Shown piece by piece: positions 23,614-30,926 of a stretch of 37,649 nucleotides of DNA. The notes beneath the pieces are model-generated. The model worked only from the letters and a program-made list of their open reading frames with translations. It had not been told where the DNA came from and ran no database searches. Every line of letters starts with the position of its first letter. Position 1 is the first letter of the stretch. The DNA lies in the NCBI GenBank assembly GCA_022792835.1, contig JAAWBT010000013.1, positions 1 through 37,649 on the forward strand. The letters are read 5' to 3'. The DNA is from Lachnospiraceae bacterium. Its GTDB lineage: Bacteria; Bacillota; Clostridia; Lachnospirales; Lachnospiraceae. The position numbers and the translations under genes are program-made.

Positions 23614-25815
23614 TCAATTTTTGAAAAACTGTTCTTTCAGGATCAAATACCCCTCTTTGTCATATTTGGACCCAAAAAGCCCCTTGATCCCTCTGTGCTC
23701 TGCCCGGTCAATGGCCTCATCCACCAGTTTTTTTGCCGCCTCTTCCGTCAGTTCTATCCCGTCGTCCTGAAGACGTTCTGCCACCGCATAAATGGCCAGG
23801 TTCGCCATTTCTTCAATGACGCACTCTTCTTCTTTCGCATAATCGTTGGCGCAGGCCACAAATGCAGCGATATCCATCTGTCCATCTTCTTCCAGATATA
23901 CGCAAAGCTGGTCCAATTTCGGATTTGCCTCTAAAAGCTCATCCAGCCGTTCAGAAGAATCCACCAAAATCAATACCAGGGAAGCAAGCGGTCTCTTCAT
24001 TTCCTCCACCAGCTCTGCCGCTGCCTCATGGCTTAAATCTGCCGCATCGTCCACAATCAAATCTCTTCCGGCCAAACGTTTAAAGGTATTATGCACTCCT
24101 TTTGCACTCAGCTTTTCTCCGGAAATTTTTGCCACCTGAGTCGTTTTACTGCCTAAAACCTCATGGGTCTTCTTCAGCTTCTCCACCGCAAAGGGAATCC
24201 GCTCCGCCCCTGGTTCTGCCTCGACGACCACACAAGTAATCTCAAATTCACTAAGAGGCTCACCCTCCGCCAAAACTTCCTCCTGAAGCTCCGGCTCTTC
24301 TTCATGAGCCGTCGGCTCCTCTTTTTCTTCCGGCAGAGTTTCTTCCTGGAACTCCGGCTCTTCCTCATGAACCGGCAGTTCTTCCTCTGCCTCCTCCGGA
24401 ATTTCTTCTCCAAACTCCGGCTCTTCTTCATAGACCGGTAGTTCTTCCTCTGCCTCCCCCGGAATTTCTTCTCCAAACTCCGGTTCTTCTTCATAGACCG
24501 GCAGTTCTTCCTCTGCCTCCTCCGGGATTTCTTCTCCAAACTCCGGCTCTTCTTCACAGACCGGCAGTTCTTCCTCTGCCTCCTCCGAAATTTCTTCTCC
24601 AAACTCCGGCTCTTCTTCTGAAGCCGTCGGCATTTCTCTCACGGCAGGCTCCTCCGGGAATGCCGCCGCCGCAAGAGCTATTGACATGTCATTCAAAAAT
24701 TCCCCAGTTTCCCCCAAATCCGCCTCTGAATCTTGTTTCAGAGCTTTTCTCGTCTCCTTTACCACTTCTTTCGTCTGCCCGAAGCTCTCCTCGCCTGCCT
24801 GTTCTGTAAAGACTGGCTGATCTGTAAAGGTGACAGGCTCCTCCTCTGCCGCCTGCACTGCCTGGGCAAGATCTTCCTGCATCTGATAAAGCTCCCCGGC
24901 AGTTTCCTTTTCAGAAGACTGCGCGGCTGAAAAGGGAATCACTTTACCAGAAAGATGCTCTTCTTCCACAGGCACAGCAAAGGGCGGTTCTTGTTCAAGG
25001 ATTACTTCCTCTGTAACCGCAGTCTCTCCCTCGTCATATTCTCCGGAGGAAGACATCTCCTCTTCGTCTGTCTCACTGGTCATTGCCGCCTCTTCGATCT
25101 GTTCTTTTTGCCTCCTCCATTCAATGTCTTCTCCATCATCCACCTGGCCACGGTACTCCCGTTTTTCAAACTCCCGCTCCACCGCACGGACACGGGCTTC
25201 AAACTTCTTTTTATTTACAAGCTTCTCCTGCTCTGCAGAGGTAAGCGGTTCATACTGCATTTTCAGGTTTAAGGCCCGGTCCACATAGCTTCCAACACTA
25301 AACCACAAGATAATGTCCTTGCAAATCTGTACACATTCCTGCACCCGTCCGGCCTTATGGTAGAGATAGGCCAGCTCATAGGCCCACTTTTCCTCAAATT
25401 CTTTTTCCCGATACAGCTCCAGAATCGTAATCAGCTGATTGATATCGCCGCCTTTAGCCGCCTCGATCTGATAAGCCAGAAGCAGCTTACCGATATCATT
25501 GGGAGCAACCTTCTGAAACTCCTCAAAATAGCTCTCCGCCTCTTCTACCTCTCCGCCTTTGACACAAAGTTCCGTCAGCTTATAAAGCATCCTGCGCCCC
25601 ATTGGAACACGCTCATAAGCAAACAGAAGAACATTTTTTGCCTCCTCATAATTTTTTGCCTTCTCGTATACCTGAGAAACCAAAGTCAGCATCTTAATAT
25701 TTTTGATCTTACTCCAGTCAATGGTATCCGCAATTTTAACCGCCGCGGCATAATCCTTCTTCTCTGCATGCTTTTTGATCTTGTCTTCCTTGATACTCAG
25801 TTCATATTTGTCCAC
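23614..25815 (-). CDS. large acidic TPR protein with degenerate AAA-like C-terminus
   Basis: A 733-residue cytoplasmic protein without signal or membrane segments. Residues about 1-200 are TPR-like helices (DYAAAVKIADTIDW, KNYEEAKNVLLFAYERVP). Residues about 210-530 are very acidic, including six 21-residue repeats of the EEEPEFGEEIPEEAEEELPV type (about 400-525). The C-terminal 200 residues resemble the second half of a CbxX/SpoVK-type AAA domain: LIVDDAADLS at a Walker B position, VLILVDSSERLDELLEANPK as the sensor-1 region, then a lid-like helical end. No Walker A loop is present, so ATP hydrolysis is unlikely. Start is GTG 25815 with GAGGTGG four bases away. Function unknown; a scaffold role is inference. 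Confidence 0.75.
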   Translation of the reverse strand: MDKYELSIKEDKIKKHAEKKDYAAAVKIADTIDWSKIKNIKMLTLVSQVYEKAKNYEEAKNVLLFAYERVPMGRRMLYKLTELCVKGGEVEEAESYFEEFQKVAPNDIGKLLLAYQIEAAKGGDINQLITILELYREKEFEEKWAYELAYLYHKAGRVQECVQICKDIILWFSVGSYVDRALNLKMQYEPLTSAEQEKLVNKKKFEARVRAVEREFEKREYRGQVDDGEDIEWRRQKEQIEEAAMTSETDEEEMSSSGEYDEGETAVTEEVILEQEPPFAVPVEEEHLSGKVIPFSAAQSSEKETAGELYQMQEDLAQAVQAAEEEPVTFTDQPVFTEQAGEESFGQTKEVVKETRKALKQDSEADLGETGEFLNDMSIALAAAAFPEEPAVREMPTASEEEPEFGEEISEEAEEELPVCEEEPEFGEEIPEEAEEELPVYEEEPEFGEEIPGEAEEELPVYEEEPEFGEEIPEEAEEELPVHEEEPEFQEETLPEEKEEPTAHEEEPELQEEVLAEGEPLSEFEITCVVVEAEPGAERIPFAVEKLKKTHEVLGSKTTQVAKISGEKLSAKGVHNTFKRLAGRDLIVDDAADLSHEAAAELVEEMKRPLASLVLILVDSSERLDELLEANPKLDQLCVYLEEDGQMDIAAFVACANDYAKEEECVIEEMANLAIYAVAERLQDDGIELTEEAAKKLVDEAIDRAEHRGIKGLFGSKYDKEGYLILKEQFFKN
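24234..24611 (-). repeat. six tandem 63-bp coding repeats
   Basis: The string CTCCGG recurs at 24289, 24352, 24415, 24478, 24541 and 24604, an exact 63-bp period in frame, encoding six 21-residue acidic units. The four units nearest the N-terminus are nearly identical; the last two have diverged. This is a coding minisatellite likely to vary in copy number between strains. Confidence 0.9.
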
Positions 25816-25920
25816 AATGCCACCTCAGCTATCCTCATTCGTCCTTTTTTCTGCAAATGTGTATAATAATTATGATACCTGCGAGGCTCCAAGCTCTTTT
25901 GGCCTCAGCATTTTATTATA

Positions 25921-25949
25921 AGTCTATCATACTCATTTTCCCTTGTCAA
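25921..25949 (-). promoter_or_regulatory. predicted promoter of the TPR-protein gene
   Basis: On the minus strand TTGACA (25949-25944) and TAGACT (25926-25921) are separated by 17 bases. The -35 is perfect and the -10 matches four of six. A transcript from here has a leader of about 100 bases before the GTG at 25815, containing a weak GAGGC/GCCTC hairpin. Confidence 0.5.
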
Positions 25950-25980
25950 AAATATTGTTGGAGGTTTTCGCAAGAAATAT

Positions 25981-26086
25981 AGAAAAAAATCGGTTCCCTT
26001 CCAGCCAGAACATGCTTCCGCTCATGAAAACCCAAAAGGTTACATGCTTCATATGGTTCCGGCTCAGAAAAAACCGATTTTTTTCT
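25981..26086. repeat. 106-bp imperfect inverted repeat
   Basis: The outer 15 bases are a perfect inverted pair: AGAAAAAAATCGGTT at 25981-25995 and its complement at 26072-26086. Inner parts match imperfectly (for example AGCCAGAAC against AGCCGGAAC). It lies in the 346-base gap between the TPR gene and the zinc-ribbon membrane gene, which has no gene of its own. The right arm also contains a separate 9-bp palindrome of A and T runs. It could be a small non-autonomous element or a transcript hairpin. Confidence 0.65.
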
Positions 26087-26102
26087 GATTTTCTACAAAC
26101 TA

Positions 26103-26144
26103 CCCCCATGGTGCGCTGTGGCTGCGCCCAGTCCACCATGGGGG
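26103..26144 (-). repeat. strong hairpin after the zinc-ribbon membrane gene
   Basis: CCCCCATGGTG at 26103-26113 and CACCATGGGGG at 26134-26144 form a perfect 11-bp inverted repeat, with a GCGC/GCGC inner pairing. On the minus strand it lies 17 bases after the stop of the 26162-27106 gene, so it may end or protect that transcript. No continuous T tract follows, so it is not a textbook terminator. Confidence 0.6.
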
Positions 26145-26161
26145 CCGACATATTATATATT

Positions 26162-27106
26162 TTAGTAGCGTCCGGTCTTATAACTTCCGGTGCTGTTCTG
26201 GAACATGGTTTTGATCGTCGCAAAGCTGGCTGCCGCAGTCAGCGCATAACCCACAAGCAGATCTTTCCAATATCCGGCTCTGATCTCCGGAAACTCTTCC
26301 AGAAAATCCGGGATCGAACGGAACGCATCTGTAAGGGACGGATTCATCCCCCATACCTCTTCCACTGCCTTTTTGATCTCAATGGCATAGGCAAGGTTAT
26401 GGGCAAGATAAATCACGGCAGTCACAATTACAAGGGAAATCACGATTCCCACTGCATTGATCCGGCCTCCGAATTTCTCATATCCTTTCAGGGCGCAGAC
26501 CGCTGCTACCAGTCCCGCAATTCCCGCTATGTAACCCAGCTGGTAAATAAGCACCCAGAGAACACCTCCGAGAAGTGCACCCAGCAGCGCGCCCACAATA
26601 CCGGTCACCACATTTCCCTTCTTTGAGGCAAGTTCCTGTTTGTTATTCTCCAGACTGTTGCAAAGTTCATTATAACAACTGTCACACATGAAATCCATTG
26701 CATTATTGATGCTGCAGAGCGTCACCGGAACTTCGTTTCCGCAATGGCTGCAGCAAGGCGCATACCCATTCTGTGATAAATAGGAAACCGTTCTATCCAG
26801 AACCTCCCGGATCTGCATACCGACTTTTCCGGAATTTCTCACAATAAATTCAATTTTCTTCCCGTCAAAAGAGGTTTTCGTCACTTTCTTGATCCCGGAA
26901 CGAAGCTCCGTCAAAAAGCTGTCCATGGCATACGCCGGAGCTGTGGTTCCCTCTTTCGCATACACAACAACCTTCCAGAAGGCAGTCCCGTCAATTCCCT
27001 GTCTCACGTAAACAGGAAAATTCCCTACCCTTCCCTGTAATACTTTCTTGGGTTTCTCAAACAGATTATCGCTCCCTTTAATCTGCTCTACAAGCGCCTG
27101 TTTCAT
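26162..27106 (-). CDS. zinc-ribbon membrane protein of unknown function
   Basis: A 314-residue protein I cannot assign to a named family. Residues about 1-130 form a soluble alpha/beta region. A four-cysteine cluster then reads CCSHCGNEV and, 25 residues later, CDSCYNELC, a likely zinc ribbon. A Gly/Ala-rich membrane segment follows (GIVGALLGALLGGVLWVLIY, about 168-187), then two or three more up to about 245. After a charged loop comes a last helix near 290. ATG 27106 has GGAGG nine bases upstream. A predicted promoter lies at 27142-27170. A general role in sensing or membrane stress would be a guess. Confidence 0.75.
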   Translation of the reverse strand: MKQALVEQIKGSDNLFEKPKKVLQGRVGNFPVYVRQGIDGTAFWKVVVYAKEGTTAPAYAMDSFLTELRSGIKKVTKTSFDGKKIEFIVRNSGKVGMQIREVLDRTVSYLSQNGYAPCCSHCGNEVPVTLCSINNAMDFMCDSCYNELCNSLENNKQELASKKGNVVTGIVGALLGALLGGVLWVLIYQLGYIAGIAGLVAAVCALKGYEKFGGRINAVGIVISLVIVTAVIYLAHNLAYAIEIKKAVEEVWGMNPSLTDAFRSIPDFLEEFPEIRAGYWKDLLVGYALTAAASFATIKTMFQNSTGSYKTGRY

Positions 27107-27141
27107 GTTTCATTTCCTCCTACAAGTTTTTCAGCAATTCT

Positions 27142-27170
27142 ATCTTAGCACTGCAAAGGGAAAATCTCAA
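27142..27170 (-). promoter_or_regulatory. predicted promoter of the zinc-ribbon membrane gene
   Basis: On the minus strand TTGAGA (27170-27165) is followed after 17 bases by TAAGAT (27147-27142), with TGC just before the -10 (extended form). The -35 overlaps the last codon of cdd, so this gene can be expressed apart from deoC-cdd. Confidence 0.5.
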
Positions 27171-27631
27171 CTGGTTTCATTCAAAAATTCTGGTCCGAAA
27201 CTTTCCGGAAGCAGTTCCTCCAGAGAAAACACTTGATAATCCTCCTCTGACTTAGCCAAAATCACCTGAAATTCAGAAGGGCGGCAAAACTCCCGGAGCA
27301 CCTGACGGCAGATTCCGCAGGGTGGACAGTAGGATTCTACTTTTCCCAGGCTCCCTCCCATAATGACAATACAGGAAAATTCCCGCTTTCCCTCGCTGAC
27401 CGCCTTGAAAACTGCCGTCCGCTCCGCACAATTCCCCGCGGGATAGGAGGCGTTCTCCACATTGCAACCTGTATATACTGTTCCGTCTTTACACAGAAGG
27501 GCCGCAGCCACATGAAACCTGGAATAAGGTGCATAGACCAGACGAAGCTGCTCCTTTGCCCTGCCGACCAGCTCACATATCTGGACAGCAGAAACTCTTT
27601 CTGTTCTTCTGTTCCCAAGTCTTTCTTCCAT
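27167..27631 (-). CDS. cdd: cytidine deaminase
   Basis: Converts cytidine and deoxycytidine to uridine and deoxyuridine in pyrimidine salvage. The 154-residue product has the zinc site in CAERTAVFKAV (Cys ligand and the proton-shuttle Glu) and PPCGICRQVLREF (two Cys ligands), with YAPYSRFHVAAALL and GCNVENASYP preceding. The small tetrameric type is indicated by the three cysteine ligands. ATG 27631 has GGAGGG eight bases upstream. The N-terminus is about 15 residues longer than the minimal enzyme. It follows deoC by 34 bases, and the pair makes sense as a deoxynucleoside salvage unit. Confidence 0.94.
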   Translation of the reverse strand: MEERLGNRRTERVSAVQICELVGRAKEQLRLVYAPYSRFHVAAALLCKDGTVYTGCNVENASYPAGNCAERTAVFKAVSEGKREFSCIVIMGGSLGKVESYCPPCGICRQVLREFCRPSEFQVILAKSEEDYQVFSLEELLPESFGPEFLNETS

Positions 27632-27665
27632 AACTACAGCCCTCCTTTTCTTTCACCTCATCTTC

Positions 27666-28319
27666 TCAGCCTTCTGCCTTTACAATCTTCACCAGGCGGC
27701 TGGTTCCCAGCCGGTCCGCTCCCAGGCTCACAAATTTCTCTGCATCTTCAAAGGAGCTGATTCCTCCTGCCGCCTTAATTTTTACTTCCGGTCCCACATG
27801 GGCCGCAAATAGTTCTATATCCGCAAAGGTAGCTCCTGCCGTGGAAAAACCAGTGGAGGTTTTAATATAATCTGCGCCTGCCTCCGTCACCGCTTTGCAG
27901 AGCGCCTTCTTTTCTTCTTCCGTCAACAGACAGGTCTCAATGATCACCTTCAAAATTTTCTCTCCACAGATCTTCTTAAGCACCCGGATCTCTTCCGTAA
28001 CTTTATCGAATTCTCCCATGCGGACATCACCCAGATTCACCACCATGTCGATTTCATCTGCGCCCTCCCGCAAAGCCTCCTCCGTCTCAAAGACCTTCAC
28101 TGCCGTCGTGTTATAGCCATTCGGAAAACCAATAACCGTGCAGACTGCCATGCGGCCCCCAAGATATTCCTTCGCCCGCTTTACATAAGAAGGCGGAATG
28201 CAGACAGAAGCAGCCTTGTAGGCAACTGCATCGTCACAAAGCGCCCGGATCTCCTCCCAGGTTGCAGTCTGAGACAGCAACGTGTGGTCTACCCTGCTTA
28301 AAAGTTCTTTTCTGTTCAT
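27666..28319 (-). CDS. deoC: deoxyribose-phosphate aldolase
   Basis: Cleaves 2-deoxyribose 5-phosphate to acetaldehyde and glyceraldehyde 3-phosphate. The 217-residue product has the TIM-barrel class I aldolase sequence: VDHTLL near the start, [29 protein letters not shown] and [11 protein letters not shown], where Lys is the Schiff-base residue, then KAAGGI. I place the start at ATG 28319 ([15 protein letters not shown]), with GAGGGAG six bases upstream. Longer readings to 28517 run into unrelated sequence. It precedes cdd by 34 bases. The 89-base gap upstream has no convincing promoter, so readthrough from the repair cassette is possible. Confidence 0.95.
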   Translation of the reverse strand: MNRKELLSRVDHTLLSQTATWEEIRALCDDAVAYKAASVCIPPSYVKRAKEYLGGRMAVCTVIGFPNGYNTTAVKVFETEEALREGADEIDMVVNLGDVRMGEFDKVTEEIRVLKKICGEKILKVIIETCLLTEEEKKALCKAVTEAGADYIKTSTGFSTAGATFADIELFAAHVGPEVKIKAAGGISSFEDAEKFVSLGADRLGTSRLVKIVKAEG

Positions 28320-28408
28320 TCTATACTCCCTCATTTTCTGATTATTTGCCCTTCGGCATTCCATAAGACATAATACCATGGATTTTCTGTTTTTACTATC
28401 TCTTTTCA

Positions 28409-29164
28409 TCACAAAAATTCTGTCATATGTTTCCTGTACCAAATCGGCAGGAAATTTCTCTGACAGTTTGGATTCTCCCGCTCTTTGATTCCTATGGTGT
28501 GAAAAAAGGTCCTCCATAAATCCTCATAGCTGTCAGAAGCCCCATAGATTTCCAAAAACGCATCCACCTGGCTCTTCGGAAATTTTGCCGCCGCCCAGTC
28601 CTCTCCGGCCCGGTGGATCACCGCCTCTTCTCTGCCGTCATCATAGATCACCCAGTTTTCTCCTGGGAACCGGTCTGCAAAATGAGGCGCCACCAGCGTA
28701 GAAACCCTGCTCTTCGGTGAAATTGCGGCAAAGAGAACTCCATTTGCCAACTGCTCGAAACGGATAAATTCCAGATATTGATGAGCTTCGTTGGCAACTT
28801 TTCTGGACAGGGCAAAAACTTCAGCCACCGCCGGATTCTGTAAGCGCCGCAGGACCACACTTCCGTACCGGAATCCCTCAATCAGAAACCGGTAGATCGC
28901 GTCCGCCCGGAAAGCCCTGACTGAAAATGCCGCCCGGCAGACCACCCGGAAGGCCTCCCCTGATATTTTTTTCTGAATTGAGCGAGCCACCTTTTCCGAC
29001 TTTTCTGTATCCGGTATAATCTCCTCATACTCCACGAAAAATTCAGGCTCATACTGATCTTTCATCAAAATCTTTACATTTTCGTGGCCAAGCCCCGAAG
29101 CCCAGGCATCGTAAATACCTGTAAAAATCCCTTCCAGGGAGTCTGCACACAGAAATGCTTTCAT
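28409..29164 (-). CDS. DUF4130-type putative DNA-repair partner protein (TIGR03915 family)
   Basis: A 251-residue protein that matches, by recall, the TIGR03915/DUF4130 family. That family is found beside the TIGR03916 radical SAM protein and, in other bacteria, fused to uracil-DNA-glycosylase-like domains. Recognisable points are the opening [20 protein letters not shown], the central [17 protein letters not shown], the block [20 protein letters not shown] and the C-terminal [20 protein letters not shown]. The chemical role is not established. ATG 29164 has GAGAGGA eight bases upstream; the extra 22 residues of a longer frame are rejected. It follows the radical SAM gene by 37 bases, consistent with one transcript. 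Confidence 0.85.
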   Translation of the reverse strand: MKAFLCADSLEGIFTGIYDAWASGLGHENVKILMKDQYEPEFFVEYEEIIPDTEKSEKVARSIQKKISGEAFRVVCRAAFSVRAFRADAIYRFLIEGFRYGSVVLRRLQNPAVAEVFALSRKVANEAHQYLEFIRFEQLANGVLFAAISPKSRVSTLVAPHFADRFPGENWVIYDDGREEAVIHRAGEDWAAAKFPKSQVDAFLEIYGASDSYEDLWRTFFHTIGIKERENPNCQRNFLPIWYRKHMTEFL

Positions 29165-29201
29165 AATAAGAGTCCTCTCTTTTTCAAATATAACCGTGCT
29201 C

Positions 29202-30761
29202 TCACAGCTCTCCGCCAACGGCTTTCCCAAAATCTTCTGCCTCTGGGGCTGCCTGGAGGTTCATATCGTCAAACAAGTTCAGCTGCCGGTAACATTCCAT
29301 GTGGGAAAGTTCCCAGTTTTTCCTCCGGTTATCACCAATAAGCCCCGCTGTGATCCGGTTCTCTTCCAGACGCACCGGGAACATCTGCCGCCCTCCCAGG
29401 GTAATAAAATAATGCGCCCGTTTCAATACCACCCCCATCCGTTTGAGATCTGGAAAATCCAGGCTCCCAAACCGCCTGGCATTGTAAATCCTCCTGGCGG
29501 ATTTGGCCCCGATGCCCGGCACCCGAAGAAGCATTTCATAATCAGCCCTCATGATTTCCACCGGGAAATATTCCAGATGACGGACCGCCCAATCACATTT
29601 CGGATCAAGAAGCACATTGAAATTGGGACGCTCACTGGACAAAAGTTCCTCTGCCCGGAATCCGTAAAACCGCAGCAGCCAGTCGGCCTGATAGAGCCGG
29701 TGTTCCCTGAGAAGAGGCGGTGGGCTGCCCGGAGCCGGAAGAGCGCCGTCTTCATTGAGGCCAATATAGGCAGAAAAAAACACTCTCTTCAAATCATACT
29801 GGCGGTACAAAGCCTGAGTCACCATCATCATATGGTAGTCACTCTCTGCAGTGGCCCCCACAATCATCTGGGTACTCTGCCCTGCCGGTGCAAAGGTCCG
29901 GATATCCAGCCCCCGCTCCGGCGGCCTTAAAACTCCGATTCCTCTGTCTTTCACAGGGCTGCCGCCTGCGATTTCTGCGGGAAAATCACTGATTCCTAAG
30001 CCCGGACTGCTGCCGCCAAGTTCCAGGCGGCTCTCCCATGCGATTCTATCCTGATATCCTTCTTCTCTGAATAGTCCGTTTGAAAGCCCCTTCACCCCCC
30101 AGGCCCTCTCCAGCCTGGCCGTCTGCCCCATGGACTGCCTGGACTCCACTATTTTTTTCTGGATCCGGCTCATAGGTTTCAAAATGCTGTCTCTGCTTTT
30201 ATGGGGTGCCAGAGTGCGCAGGCTGTCCGCCGTGGGAAGCTCCAGATTGACGCTCATCCGATCCGCCAGAAGCCCCACTTCATCTAAAATAGAATCATCC
30301 GCCCCCGGAATGGCTTTCACATGGACGTATCCACGAAACCGGTGTATCCTCCTTAACTTATAGACCACCTCATAAATCTGCTCCATGGTATATGTGGGCG
30401 ATCGGAATACGCCGGAACTTAAAAAGAGACCTTCAATATAATTTCTCCGGTAAAACTCTATGGTCAGAGTGCAGATCTCATCCGGCGTAAAGGCCGCCCG
30501 CTTCACATCATTGGACCGTCTGTTCAGACAGTATTTGCAGTCATAAATGCAGTGATTGGTCAAAAGGATCTTGAGCAGAGAAATACAGCGCCCGTCTGAT
30601 GCAAAGCTGTGGCAGATCCCGGCTGCTACAGAATTTCCCAAGGCCCCTTTCTTCCCTGCCCGGTCCACCCCGCTGGAGGTACATGCCACGTCATATTTAG
30701 CCGCATCCGATAAAATCCGCAGCTTTTCCTCAAGTTCCACAAATCCCCGTCTCGTCTCCAT
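29202..30761 (-). CDS. putative DNA modification/repair radical SAM protein (TIGR03916 family)
   Basis: A 519-residue radical SAM protein. The iron-sulfur motif CIYDCKYC (Cx3Cx2C) is near residue 75, in the setting LLTNHCIYDCKYCLNRRSND. This is followed by FLSSGVFRSPTYTME and the VHVKAIPG and MSVNLELPTA strands of the barrel. The C-terminus has a helix-hairpin-helix DNA-binding motif, MLLRVPGIGAKSARRIYNAR, and LKRMGVVLKRAHYFI. This pairing of radical SAM barrel and HhH, with the DUF4130 neighbour, matches the TIGR03916 'putative DNA modification/repair' family by recall. ATG 30761 has GGAGG five bases upstream. A TTG five codons earlier would overlap that site. The reaction is unknown; a SOS-type operator precedes it. 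Confidence 0.88.
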   Translation of the reverse strand: METRRGFVELEEKLRILSDAAKYDVACTSSGVDRAGKKGALGNSVAAGICHSFASDGRCISLLKILLTNHCIYDCKYCLNRRSNDVKRAAFTPDEICTLTIEFYRRNYIEGLFLSSGVFRSPTYTMEQIYEVVYKLRRIHRFRGYVHVKAIPGADDSILDEVGLLADRMSVNLELPTADSLRTLAPHKSRDSILKPMSRIQKKIVESRQSMGQTARLERAWGVKGLSNGLFREEGYQDRIAWESRLELGGSSPGLGISDFPAEIAGGSPVKDRGIGVLRPPERGLDIRTFAPAGQSTQMIVGATAESDYHMMMVTQALYRQYDLKRVFFSAYIGLNEDGALPAPGSPPPLLREHRLYQADWLLRFYGFRAEELLSSERPNFNVLLDPKCDWAVRHLEYFPVEIMRADYEMLLRVPGIGAKSARRIYNARRFGSLDFPDLKRMGVVLKRAHYFITLGGRQMFPVRLEENRITAGLIGDNRRKNWELSHMECYRQLNLFDDMNLQAAPEAEDFGKAVGGEL

Positions 30762-30780
30762 CTCTGCCTCCGCCAAAACT

Positions 30781-30794
30781 CGAATGTATGTTCT
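30781..30794 (+). promoter_or_regulatory. LexA-box-like palindrome at the repair-cassette promoter
   Basis: CGAATGTATGTTCT matches the Bacillus DinR/LexA consensus CGAACRNRYGTTYC at 12 of the 13 or 14 stated positions, failing at the fifth and last bases only. It lies about six to 19 bases after the -10 TATACT on the minus strand, over the expected transcription start, where a repressor would block initiation. Confidence 0.55.
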
Positions 30795-30799
30795 CTTTC

Positions 30800-30828
30800 A
30801 GTATAGCACATACGTTCTGCCCGGGCAA
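30800..30828 (-). promoter_or_regulatory. predicted promoter of the radical SAM/DUF4130 cassette
   Basis: On the minus strand TTGCCC (30828-30823) and TATACT (30805-30800) are 17 bases apart. The -10 is strong and the -35 keeps only TTG. The ATG at 30761 lies about 32 bases after the expected start. Confidence 0.6.
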
Positions 30829-30865
30829 GCTTTTTTCCTCTGTTTTTTTCTGGAAAAAATGAATA

Positions 30866-30894
30866 TTGACATCCTGGATTTTTTTCTATATGCT
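30866..30894 (+). promoter_or_regulatory. sigma-A promoter of the PLP enzyme gene
   Basis: TTGACA (30866-30871), a 17-base spacer and TATGCT (30889-30894) make a near-consensus promoter, giving a leader of about 26 bases. It diverges from the repair-cassette promoter; the two -35 elements are about 38 bases apart. Confidence 0.75.
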
Positions 30895-30926
30895 TCGAAT
30901 AGAACACCATCTAGGAGGAACATGCC

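Noticed and set aside
24234-24611. Regular 63-bp repeats as a CRISPR array
   Set aside because: There are no unique spacers; the whole period repeats and is in frame within a coding gene.
25943-26626. 227-residue plus-strand frame over the inverted repeats
   Set aside because: It reads through the palindromes and antisense to the zinc-ribbon gene; similar peptides on both strands come from the inverted repeat itself.
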